Part shown: piece after piece, positions 1 to 21,200 of the stretch
Numbering within the stretch: the first letter of the stretch is position 1
How the letters are laid out: each line of letters opens with the position of its first letter
From: Eleginops maclovinus
Taxonomy: Eukaryota > Chordata > Actinopteri > Perciformes > Eleginopidae
Assembly (NCBI RefSeq): GCF_036324505.1
Contig: NC_086351.1
Location: forward strand, 6,008,001 to 6,072,000
Direction of reading: 5' to 3'
Length of the DNA stretch: 64,000 nt
Translations under genes and position numbers: made by a program
Notes under the pieces: generated by a model
What the model saw: only the letters and a program-made list of their open reading frames with translations
Told to the model about the DNA's origin: nothing
Database searches by the model: none

Positions 1-9494
<9,494 letters not shown>

Positions 9495-9801
9495 AAAGTC
9501 TTCTGGGACGGGCCTGACTTCTGTCCCCAGAGTCAGAACGAAACATGGAGAAGCAGCGTTCAGTTATGATGCTCCAAATATCTTGAACAAACTCCCAGAA
9601 ACTCGCAGGTCCGCTGCAACTATTACCTCTTTTAAATCCAGCCTGAAGACTTCTCTTTTAGCCGCTGCTTTGTTGTTTAATTTATTCTCTTTGCTTTTTA
9701 ATATTTTTCCGCTGCACTATTTTAATGTTTTCATTATTGTAAAGCACTTTGAATTGCCTTGTGTTGAAAGGTGCTATATAAATAAAATTGCCTTGCCTTG
9801 A
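9495..9801 (+). mobile_element. 5'-truncated LINE 3' end (L2/CR1/Rex1-like)
   Basis: The frame through 9521-9660 reads VPRVRTKHGEAAFSYDAPN, then LNKLPE and ITSFKSSLKT. This is the C-terminal signature of reverse transcriptases of fish non-LTR retrotransposons (RTKxGxxxFSxxAPxxWNxLP...FKSxLKT). It is followed by the usual A/T-rich 3' UTR: TGTAAAGCACTTTGAATTGC, then a GGTGCTATATAAATAAA segment and a TTGCCTTGCCTTG tail at about 9788-9800. Everything 5' of the RT C-terminus is missing, as expected for a dead-on-arrival insertion. The consensus Trp is replaced (NILNKLP), so the copy is mutated. The exact clade and target-site duplication are not resolved. Confidence 0.85.
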
Positions 9802-12800
9802 CTCGTATAGACTATAGAAACAATAAACTACAGGCAACAGTTCAGAATATTTTTCTATACTACTTATGAAGTTACAGTAGGGTTGCGTAGCAGTTTCTAT
9901 CCCTCTTATCATGACATTCCTCACTCAATGTTCTCTGTCTTCTGTCATTCTGATTCATGGGATTGATTTAGTTCTTCTGACAGATCAGTAAAGTGTTTAT
10001 ATTCGCCTGGAGACACAGGCGGAGAGACAGCTTACAGCTCCTTAGACCACATTGTATTGTGTCAAGCTGTGTGCTTTTGTTTTAAATCCCATTATTGTTT
10101 TCGCAGGCTCTTTACAGCCACCTAACCTTCAATCAAATTACTCCAAGCTCTATCTGAATGGCCTTTGTGCTTTTAGGCTCTGCCAACAAGAGTGTCAAGG
10201 ACAAAAGATGTCGAGAGCTAATTTTGTGGTTCCAGACTTGATGTAAGCACCAACATTTTAGATATTCGCCATCTAAAAATTCATGGCCACCAGTGTAAGT
10301 GTTTGCTGAGGATCATTTTGATTTCGTTTTATGTAGCAAATGTATTGTATTAAACTTTATATTGGAAGCCTGGTGGCTCGGGCCTGTCCAGTAAAACAAT
10401 CTATAAAATAATAAACACTTTTCCTCGTGAAGTTTGGATTTCACCCAGACCATAATTTTAATGACTTAAGGAAGCCAGTAACAGTTGGTACTGGTTGTTC
10501 TATGTATTCATCTATAACAACACATTTGATATAGACTGTTAAAAAGGATGAAACAGTGATAAAAGGCTGTCTTTGATACTGAATATATTGGAAAGTACAC
10601 ACAGTTCTTTCATATTTAAGAGTTCCCCTGCAATCCGTTTCTTTCCTGGTTAGTGTGTCCTAATGGATACCTTATTACATAAGTTTCTTATCATCGAAAA
10701 GCATCTGATGACAGTCCATTTAAGCACTGCCTAGCGTGCATATTGTAACTGAGCTACAGTTTGTGTGTACTTTGGACCTCATAGCCCGGGGTCATGAAGA
10801 TTTCTGCACAGATGACTGGAGAGATAATTGACTTTGGAGCGAGCCCCTGCTGTGGTTTTGTCAGACATTAAGGGGGAACCAAATGTGGTAAAGAGCTGCT
10901 GGATGAGGAGTTTGTGACACGTTACAGCACATAATGGCACAAACACAAAATTTGCAAAGCCCTGCTTGATTCAACCATTTATGTTCGGTACAGCCTGCAT
11001 GTCAAGTCTGGAATTATTTTTACAATGCATGAAAATAGTTTGGAAGGAATTAATTCCTTGAGAACAAAGTCAATTTTACCACAACACAAACAGAATGAAA
11101 ACAAGACAGAACATTTTTATCTGGAGGGTTAGTTTAGGTTTTTCGTTGGTTTTTCTGCATATTTTCACAGACCCATTATTCTAAATGACAATAGAATTAC
11201 AATAACTGGTATTATCTTCGCACCAAAAGTATCCATGAAACAGATTTATGCAATGGGTAGGAATTAAAATGAAGTTGTTTGCAGCCGTCCCTTGTCGAAA
11301 AAGTTTAAATGGAGCTGAAAACACGTTGATGGAAAGCAAGAGTGATCAAGATGAAAATCCTTGCAGACATCATGTTTCAGTAGGGATTATCCCATTGTTT
11401 TGAGATGATCTTATAAAGATTATTATTATTTCAGAAGCAAATTACACATCAAGAACATCCTCAAAATTGTGTGTCCAGTTAAAATATACTGCATAATGTA
11501 TTTTAAATGTTGATAAATGTTAATGTATCATAAAATCAGCTTATTTTAATAATCACGATTTATCAAACAGTGCAGTGATAGATATTAAGAATATTAGATA
11601 TTTCTTCTGACATTCGCACTGTTCTGCACAGTCACAATGTTGAAGTCATAAACCTATCATCAAACCCCAGGTCTCTCTTGAAACTGGCTGCTCTGCAGTC
11701 TGCCCTGGAGGTATTACTTATAACTACCCTTGGCTTTTAGGCTATGACAGAAATTATGACCTTAATAAAGTTGACTTTGCAACATTTGCGTGCCTAAGCA
11801 TCTTGCAAATGATACAAAAAGTCTGTCTGGCTCGGTTTAAGGGCTCTTCTGGGACGTCTCTTGGCACGCAATGGATGTCCTCATGACTGAACGGGCTGTC
11901 AAAGTAACTAAAAAGTACTTAAAGAACAAAGTCCAACTAGCCACTTGTCATTTTACTTATTTATGTAGCTGCAATAAGAGGTTCCTTAATTTTTAACAAA
12001 GGTAAAAGGGGTTTTCAAAGCTGTATTAACACTTACGAGAGAATGTATCAGTTAGCTGGTGAAGTCATGTAGGTACACGTTTACCCCCTAAATGTGAGAA
12101 ATTGCCTGCATGTTCAGTCATCAAATTGACTAAAAGGCCATCATAAAGAAATTGGTGATGTCTTCTTCTTTTTTTAAAGTTACGGCTCTATTTATTTCTT
12201 GTTGATGCTGCAAAAAAGCAGCCAGCACTGTACCATCATTCTCAGGCTACATCTCTCAGCACAATGAACGTAGCTGTGTGTGGCTGGTGTTTATCCAGTA
12301 GTCCTTCTCATCGTAACACTGATGATAAATGTCACAGACTCAAAAAAATAATGCTAGAATGCATGATCTCCACTTATTGTTGTTTATGGCCCCCTGTTGG
12401 ATAACAAAGATATGGGTAGTTTTGATTGGATTGATTATAGATATTTAATATTTAATATACGTAAATATTTACTGGCAATATGTCAACATGATCAACGTTC
12501 CAGCAGGATTTAGTTTGTATTGGTTTGTAATGTTTTATTTAATTTACCATTTGATCTTTGATTGATTTTTTTACATCTCAGATTTATTCATAGAAAAGCC
12601 TGAAGTTATATGACTCTGACACAACATATCCAGGAATACTGTGTTTTATGTTCAAAGTCATTTGTAAACCACTGATTGAATGACCAGATGACTGCCCCTT
12701 TTCTGTACTTTGCATCAAACTGATTTTTTTTTACTTTTTAATTTCTGACATGCTTTTGTTTTGCCATGTCCAAGCTCAATGGGACGTGCCTGGTTAAATG

Positions 12801-13580
12801 AAGGTAGTATACATACATATATAAATGAAATAAAAACGGGTCCACACTCCTAACTGCATAATGCAGCATCAGCAGAGGAAAAAACTGGTTGAATTAAAGT
12901 CACCCATTGGACATTTATAGGCTCTTCTGTATTTTATATGCGACATTTAAAAACATCTACTTGCATCGGCTTTACTTGGGGTTTTATTTGTGTTTATATA
13001 ACTTTTCCCTGCAGGCTGAAGGCCCAGTACAGATAAACAACAGTTATTAAATCGCATTGAACGAGGGAATAAATGTGAATTTACACACAATATAAGCAAC
13101 ACTAAACACAAGTCCACCGCAGGTTTTTCATCTCTCAGTGAGAATTTGAGGGGTGGGGCCTGTAATGCCCGTTGGCAGTGCTGGGGTTTGGATGTAAATA
13201 TCACCGCTAACTACTTGTCTGAGTTGGATGCAGTTCGTCACTCCTAAAAGGATTTTAAAAGCGCAACTCGTTGGAGCTTCATTGCAAACACGCAGCCTAA
13301 CTTAAGAGGACGAAATAAAAACTTTTGAGTGACTAAAATCGTCGGAATATATTAATATATGTGTATATTTTTCATGCGTATAATCTTTTACTGTAGGAAT
13401 TTTAAATGAATTTCACATGCTCTGTCTTGTGCATCTTCTGCACAGCCTGCAAGGAAGTAACCTCGAAATTGTGAAAGAAGTGAAAGAAATGAAATCATAT
13501 GTCTTTTTAAAGGATGCCAGAGAAAAGTGGCATGGGGGTATCCTGTAGGAGGAGTTCTTTGTGACCAAACAAGTAACGGA
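9802..13580. other. intergenic, no gene seen
   Basis: AT-rich DNA with only short, unsupported open frames. The segment around 10780-10920 is GC-richer than its surroundings and could be a non-coding regulatory element; no specific evidence. Confidence 0.5.
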
Positions 13581-13588
13581 TTTTCCCT

Positions 13589-13654
13589 TATAAAAAAGGA
13601 AATTGAGTCCGGACTGCTCAATGAACAGCGTTATTCGGAGCCCAGGCTGTACAG
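13589..13654 (+). promoter_or_regulatory. candidate distal promoter and first exon for rspo1
   Basis: A TATA-like box (TATAAAAAA) lies at 13589-13597. About 30 bp downstream, where transcription would start (near 13620), a short GC-richer segment ends at a good splice donor, ACAG|GTGGGT, at 13654/13655. The next coding exon on this strand is rspo1 exon 1, at 18202, with pyrimidine-rich acceptors available at about 17788 and 17902. Mammalian RSPO1 has upstream non-coding exons, so this fits, but it rests on motif spacing only. Transcript ends would be decisive. Confidence 0.25.
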
Positions 13655-16600
13655 GTGGGTGGATTCTTATTTCATATTTTACTTTGGGATAAACCGGGGC
13701 TATGATTAACATTATTTTTTATGAATACTAATTGTACATTTGGGATCATTTTCTTTGAGATAATTTAGTTGGTTACGTTATTACCAGAACCATTAAACAC
13801 GTTCTCATTTTAACATGTTCATTGACCATTATTATCGTTATTTAGCTATTAACTTTCACAATTCTATGTATGCTGTTGACAACCATAATTTCATATTTGA
13901 CATTTTCCATGTTTCTGATTTACACTTGAGACTATAATCATGTGCTGCAGATTTTCCTTTAAAAAAAAACAACTTATAAATCTTAACCTATCTCAAAGTA
14001 ACAGCAGGTCCTTGTCATCCTTTGGAACTTCTTTTATGCTTACCTCATCCTCCAAAGCTCTGAAGTGATAAGTTAGAATTAGAAACAGGACAGTAACTAG
14101 AGACAGAGATGCTGGACTTGGGACAGGTGGGAATCTGCACTTGATGTTTTTGTTTTTTTTTCTCTGAGAAGCAGTGCAATGCAAACCGCTGTATATGGTG
14201 TGTGAGCCTCCAGGCAAAGCTGAACTGTGCTTAACTGAGCTGTATAGGATCAACCCTCTGACTGCTGGAGCCGTGCAGGGCTTTTTCCAACATGAAAACT
14301 CAAAAAGAGAAAGTTTAGTGGGGTTGGAGGAACAGGCTCTTCTGTGCTCTGAGTGTTTTTCGACTGCTGCTCATTTGACCTTTCACTGCCTGAACTGTTT
14401 AAGCTGCAGAGCCCAGGAAGTGATTACCAAAATGGTTGAGGCTTCTGTGGGTGCTGCTGCTGGTGCAGCCAGGTGTTTATCCACACTCTGCAGAGGTGGA
14501 CAAGCTAATCACCTACAGATGTAGATTAGAAGGTGTTGAGAGCATGGGAACCTGCATAAGGATAAAACCCCAGTCAACACTTCATTCCCAATTCACCCTT
14601 TACTATTACATCATCTCTTGATGTTCTTCCACTCTTAATGTTTTTCATTGCGGGTTAATTTGGCTAGCACTGCTGGAGTTTATAGCTTGGATGTAAAAAT
14701 CATGGATTTTAATAAAATCAAGAAAAAAATTGAGAATGTTGAAATCAGCCTCAGGTCCTGAAGCTTTGTTTGCGGGACACACGGGCAGCCAAATTCAAGT
14801 TGAAAAAATGTGGCTTTTAAAAAAACTGAATTTAGCACTTACTCCACTTTGAGAGTAGCAGATGCAATTTAAAAATAAATCCATTTTAGAAACAAGAATG
14901 TTTTGAGGTTAGTGTGGGTTGCAGGGAACAGGGAAGTGTTGGCTCCAACGGTCGGTTATTCCTATTTGAGGAACAACACATTACGATGCACGATAAAATC
15001 TCTGAAGTTTGTGCCGTTCTTTGCTTTTGCGTCCATTGTTTCATATTGCAAAAGCTGTTATAAGTGTCCTTCGAACCTTTTGGACTATGTTGTGTGTGTT
15101 GATGATCTGTATTCAGCTCTTAAATATGTGTCACACAGCCGGTAGCTACAGTCATATATAGTTCATCGACAGGTTGCATTTGTAACTCTGAGCTCAGAGT
15201 TGTGGCACCTTCTCGAGTTCAATAAATTCCCAGTGTGGGAGCTCCCTTTCAATGCTTGAATAATTGATGGATAAAACTTTGGACTTACAAAGGAGGCAAT
15301 TTAATCTCCTGACTATTTGATGAGAGGGGCTTAGTTTCATTGGGCTCAGCTGAATGTGGCTGATGGTGAGGAAAGCACACAGTTTAATGGATGAGGGAGC
15401 AGAGACAGGGAACTTTCAAAACACACAGGTGCCACAAAAGCACCGCAGTTGCCTGGTGAGATGAGACGTTCAAGACTGGTTTAAAAAAAGGCACTGCAAT
15501 GAAGTTGGGCTAAGAGTACAACAATCTGTTTCCTCAGTTGTATTTAACAGCCTTGTCCTGTCTCTTATCTCCATGGTTTGAGCGAGCAGATATGGATGGG
15601 CTGAGGTGCGCTTCTGGCGGGTTGCACAGAGCCGTGGGAGTCGTGGGTTATGAAAGAGTCTCTGGCACATGTCTTGAGTTACTCAGTATTGGAAAGGTTA
15701 TGTTCTGAGTGATTCCGAGACTTAGCATGTCCCATTCTCCACTCTCTCAAGGAACAGGTGCTGAAGAAACTGGCTGCACCACTCTTTTGGCTCATTCCCG
15801 TAAATATGACTTCAGCCGAGAGGTGTCAGTGACATTTGTGAGTCATTAAGTGTTAAGAAGTAAATAAACCTACTGGCGGGGAAGAGGGACTGAAGTGTTT
15901 CCCAAATAGGAAAGGATACACTTACCCGTGTCCTTTGTTAGGTGGAAAGCAATGCTATGGTACTATAATGATTGGAAAATAAACCTTTTCTTTCTCAATA
16001 TATGACACTAGGTTCAAGAAATTTGGTACTCTGTGAATCATTCAGGCTTCAACAGATGCTCCCATTTACAAGCGGCTCTACTAAACCTAATTTAGCTCTT
16101 AAAAGAAGTTATGTCGTAATAATGTTTAACAATAATGAGGTTTTTTGTTAGGTGGTTGTTTATTAGGGGTTCTATTTTCCTCCGTCAAATCATTATCACA
16201 CGCAATGGTGCTATTAATAACTCCATTTTAAAGGAAAATGGTAAAAATAGGAAATTAATTTGAGCCTTTCTATTTATACTTAACAAATAATATAATGTTG
16301 CCTGCTGGAATGTTTAGACGCACCAAATGGCATTGTCCTTAGTGTGATTCAGAGCCACAACCAACTCAACAGCCAAATATGGTCCTATTTTTCCTTATTG
16401 AGCTGCGAGGGAGGACCTCCCATTGCTTGGATCCTAACATGTTCTGTGTGTCCTCTTCACACAAGAGCTGTAAATACAGGCAGCGTATGACACTATCTAA
16501 AAAAGATCTCAGTACCAAATATGACAAAGGCCGTTAGTCTGAGTGTGGGTTGCATTTCCCAGAGATAGTTGACTTCACTGTATTTTCAAAGAATAAACAT

Positions 16601-17760
16601 GCTCAATTTATCATTTAAGTCCAAATACAGCTTGAAATGCCAGGAACTCAAAGTGAAAGCACTGTAGACAAAACAATATCTTCTCATTGGTTTAAAAACA
16701 AATGTCACTGGTTCGAGAATGGAAATTTGTTGATAGCATATTGGAAAAACATATTGAAAGAATCGTTCCACTTTTGGAAAAAGGATTATTGTTTTTCTTG
16801 CTGACAGTTGGTGAAAATAATGATACCCTTATTAAGCGAGAGCCAGCAGCTACTAAGACTGGGGAAAAAAGGGGAAAACACTAGCCGTGCTCTGTCCATA
16901 AACAAAAAGGCGAAGGGCAAAAACAACTACAGGCAATTTTAGTTTCTTGGATTGTTTCTCGGCCAGGTTTATCGATTGTGGATGTGGATATTGGACAACT
17001 AGAAGAAAAAAAAAAGACTTCGTATCCAGTTTTCATAGAGGCCAAACTTTGCAATTACAACCTCCTGGCTCATCTCAAAATTCCGCTGTCATTGACTAAC
17101 ATTTCTAAAGATACTTTGATATGATAAATCCACCACAAACACTTAAATAGCCTTGATTAAAATCATTGTATCCCCCTATTCACGGGGGCAAACCAAGGCA
17201 GGGTTAAAGGAAACGCTAGAGTGCTTATCTATAAGCCCTATTGTGGAATATCCGGGTTATTTTATCACTTTGGTAACGGTTTTTGCTTCAAGCGCCACTG
17301 AGTTACTTTTATAGGAATTGACAGGGGCCCATCTCCAACGCTATATCAAGATATCTTCATAGGTCCAGGGTTTAGTCATAGGCATGGTTCGAGATTAAAC
17401 CCCAAGTAAAACCGCATCTGCAGACCTTATGCTCAAATCAGCTAATGGGTAGCTAGATGATATATCTTTCAGGCATGACAGAGGTATCATCTAACTCTCA
17501 TCAAGAAACAAAATAAGCATAATATCAAAAAGGGGAAGATATAAATTTAAACAACTAACCTTTAACAACCCTTCTCCTAATCTCTCTGTCTTCTGCCTCC
17601 TTTTATCTCAACAGGTTGTGGTTCAAACAGATCTGTTTTCACACAAAGTCAAGAACCTGCATTCATCTTTTTTCAATCTGCGAGCTCATATTCTATTTCC
17701 TCCTTAGAACATCTTAATAAGACACATGCTTGTGAGCTCAGGCACTTATTGACAGAAACC
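13655..17760. other. non-coding, no confirmed gene
   Basis: AT-rich sequence, possibly the first intron of rspo1 if the 13.6 kb promoter is real. A short frame at 14436-14520 reads LRLLWVLLLVQPG and resembles a signal peptide, but it lacks an ATG and any continuation, so it is not annotated as a gene. Confidence 0.45.
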
Positions 17761-18201
17761 CTCCTCACACAGCGGGTTCCCTGCCTCCTTGCCAGCCCTC
17801 CCAGAGCTTCATGGGTTGAACCACCAGTTCGACAATCTCTCTCTCCTCCTGTTCATCCTCCACACAAACCCCCAACCCCGCGCTGTCTGCTCCCTTTGCC
17901 AGTTCTACCACCGGCGTGATGGCTTGTTGTGCCCAGGGCTTGTTTGGACTTGCAACCGCAGCATCATCCTCCACTACACAGACTTGCAGACACAGCAGCT
18001 ACTAGAGTGAAAGAAAAAGAGAGGCAGAGGGGAGGAAAAGGAGAGACAGACAGAAAGAGAGGAATACCAGAGGAGAGAGGGGGGGATAATCTGTCCCAAC
18101 AGCAGAGGGATCCACCTGTCCCAGAGAGGAAGGGGGCCCCCCCACCTGATCCATCTGGTCGCAGGGGGGGACCCTGCGTAGCCGTTAAGGCAACAGAGAC
18201 T
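17761..18201 (+). other. rspo1: probable rspo1 5' UTR / leader exon
   Basis: A GC-richer segment just upstream of the rspo1 ATG, including a purine-rich GA stretch at about 18008-18080. The rspo1 frame stays open upstream to 17929 but contains no in-frame ATG, so the upstream part is leader, not protein. Two pyrimidine-rich AGs (TTGCCAG near 17788-17794 and CTTTGCCAG near 17902) could be the acceptor of this exon if transcription begins further upstream. No TATA box is seen immediately upstream. The exact 5' boundary is not resolved. Confidence 0.5.
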
Positions 18202-18298
18202 ATGCAGCTGGGACTGGTGGCGCTGGCAATGATCTTCCTCAGCTCCATGGGTCACAGCGACGCTCTCAAGCTCTCCAAGGCGAGACGGCATAGACGGG
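18202..18298 (+). CDS. rspo1: rspo1 coding exon 1 (signal peptide)
   Basis: Encodes residues 1-32 plus one base. It has a hydrophobic signal peptide ([15 protein letters not shown]) followed by the basic stretch KARRHRR. The donor is CGGG|GTGAGT at 18299. The ATG at 18202 is the first in this frame and begins a credible signal sequence. Confidence 0.93.
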
Positions 18299-21200
18299 GT
18301 GAGTTTGCTCTTTCTCAGTTTGTTTTCATCTCTTTTTACTTCCTCTGCTGCCTTTCATTACTGCGCTCTGAGTCACAGTGGTGAATGTCTTGTAAACATT
18401 TAACAAGCAAAGTAAAGATAGCGTTATGTTTATTTTCTCATCATTCCTATTTGTTTTTCCTAGACGGGTTATGTTAGGTTCAGTGCGTGGCTGGCTCGTC
18501 TTTCATTGCGTGGTTGGCTCGTCTTTCTTCCTCTTTTTAAGATTATGCCTCTCTCAGTTTATGTGCAGCTTTTATTGGTAATAGGACTGTTTATAAAGAG
18601 GGTTTTGATGGATTCACTCTCAAAGCTATTGCTCTTTTTGTGTCTGGCTCTGTGGGCACATAATGGAATGAGTACCTGACGGGTCTAAGCCCTCAATTGG
18701 ACCGTGCTGCCGCTGTTGTTGTAAGCATTTTTCTGACCTCATGCAACCACAAAGATGATGCTCAGCCCGACTAGTATGTCTCTAGCCTTAAGAGTCTCAG
18801 TGCTGTTGTTAGTGTAGGCTTTAAAATAATTCTTCCTTTACACACAAGGAGCTTTCAGCCAATGTCAAGCTCACCCTAACTTCTGTGAACTAGATTTCAT
18901 ATGATACCATGACGGGCTGCAGTAACAGATGTGGTTTTAATTAGATCACACATACTGGGAAGGAATAACAGTTATTTTTCTTACATAGATTGAATATATT
19001 TTACAGTACAAACACTCACGTAGCCTACATGGTATATAGCCTGAAATGCTGTTGCAGTTTGTCATGTGCCATTGTAATGAGGACAGAAGGATTTGGGTCA
19101 CTCGCCATATACAGCGCCCTGTGCAGCGTCACAGTCAGCCGAGGCTTCTCCCTTCCAGATATGGAAGTTGTCTGCAATTTACACTTTTGATGTACAGCTT
19201 TTACATCTTTAAGGTCATCAGATTTCTCTCCCTGTATGGTTACAGTTTCATGCATAGATCAAACTGAAACCGGTGCCTTCAGACAGCACAAACTCTGTTT
19301 TATATAATCTACCAAACCACAATCTCTAATTCATACACTCCCTGTGGTTAAAGATTACTCCCCAGGGCCATTATTAGTTTATTTTATTTATGATAATGAG
19401 CAACAAAACCTGGCTGTATTTGAGGTTAACAAGTCTTAAACGTGGTGTTATCTGTTCATGGGAGAAAACTTTTACCGTCCGACTTATCTGAGGGAGGCAG
19501 GAAGGAAGATGGATTGCTGTGTGAGGGTATATTAAGAGCTGATACAGTATAGGAATGTTCATTAACTCCGAAGACAGTGGCTCTGTCTCGCAATGGCTCG
19601 TACAAAAAGGATTTGCACTTTGAAACAGGTTGACTTTTGGAGCATTTTCAGACTTAAAGCAGGGGGCATACTAGATGTTTGGAATCGCTATAGAAAAACG
19701 TTCATTTCTGACTGAACCAAGTGCACCCTAGCATGGTCTAGCTGTCAGCCCCAATTACCCTGATTTATCCAAATTCAAATATATTTAGGATCCCCCTGCA
19801 AGCAGTTTGAGGTAAACAGTGAGAAACTGTTCAAACAAAGATGTTTGGCCAAGTTAGATCAAGCTGCGAGCATTAACCCAAGCTTGTTGGAGGGATAAAA
19901 CACTTACAGGTTTACGACTAGATTTTGGGAGACGCCACAAACATTACAATGTTATTCTCATTGGCATAATGTGGGAAAATTGGCTTCTATTTCATTGTGG
20001 AAAATTAATATCTTCCTGGAAACTATTAATTTTTTTACGAGGTACTACCCCATGCTATTGTTTTGCCTACCTCAACTTGACTGTTCTTTACTCTCTGTTT
20101 ATCTTGCTTATCTTCCCACAGTTAGTACTGAGGGGCCACCATCTTGCCCCAAAGGCTGCGAACGATGCTCTGAGTATAACGGCTGCATCAAATGCAGGCC
20201 CAAGCTCTTCATCTTCCTGGAGCGCAATGACATCCGACAGATAGGCGTGTGCCTCGCCTCCTGCCCCATGGGATATTTTGGCATGAGAAACCCAGAAGGC
20301 AACAACAGATGCACTCGTAAGTTTTGCTTTGTGTTGGAGACTCCTGACCAACAACAGGCAAACCATCACCCTCAATCCACATAACTCTAGCTTCACATCT
20401 GGAAATGTCCAAATACAGCCCACTCCACACAGCTGTGGTCAAATCACGCCTGCAGAAATGTCCAGAAATCTGTTTATCTTTGGCTCATCATCTCCTGTTT
20501 GTGTTCAATATGGGGGTATGTGTGGGAGTAGAGGAATACCCTGCTAATTTCTTGATATTTAGCATCTTTTTTGTTTTGTTTTTCACGTTAGTACACCATT
20601 TTAAAGTTTACTATTTGAAAGGAGCAGTACTACAATTTGAAGGTTATTTCATGCTGTCTCCCTTTTTTGTCTAACTTTGAATAAAGCACCGTAATAGCCA
20701 GTAAATCCAGCAAAGTATTTGCTGAACTGGAGGAAAGTCAGTAGAATTTTTAATTGAACTGGTATTCATTATGGTTTGCCACATTTGGAAAGCGGCTGAA
20801 AGGGTGGTCACAGTCACAGCGCTTACCAAACTTACTCAGATGGTTCTTGTGGCACCGATCCCGTACTTTAAGCAGAGGAGTGCCAGCACCTCAGTCTGTT
20901 GTGTTTACCCGTGCGTGTAAGCGGAAAACAGATTAAGAACAAAATCCGAACAAAAACATCTCAAACGCATTGTTGTTTGTCTATTTTTGAGAGTATGTTT
21001 TTAGTTTGGCCTTCGTGTGCAAAGTTCATGCCAGGCCTCAATCCATGTTTGTTATTCTTTCATTTCTGTCCATATTTTGTTTTGAGAAACCCTCTCTTAC
21101 TGTATCATAAAGGCTATATATTCTCTGACGCATCTAAGGGGGCATTTTACTGTGGGTGGGGCTAAAACCTGATTTATTGCACTGCTACACACTTATTACT

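Noticed and set aside
17929..18201. N-terminal extension of the rspo1 frame
   Set aside because: The frame is open upstream but has no in-frame ATG, and the ATG at 18202 starts a proper signal peptide.
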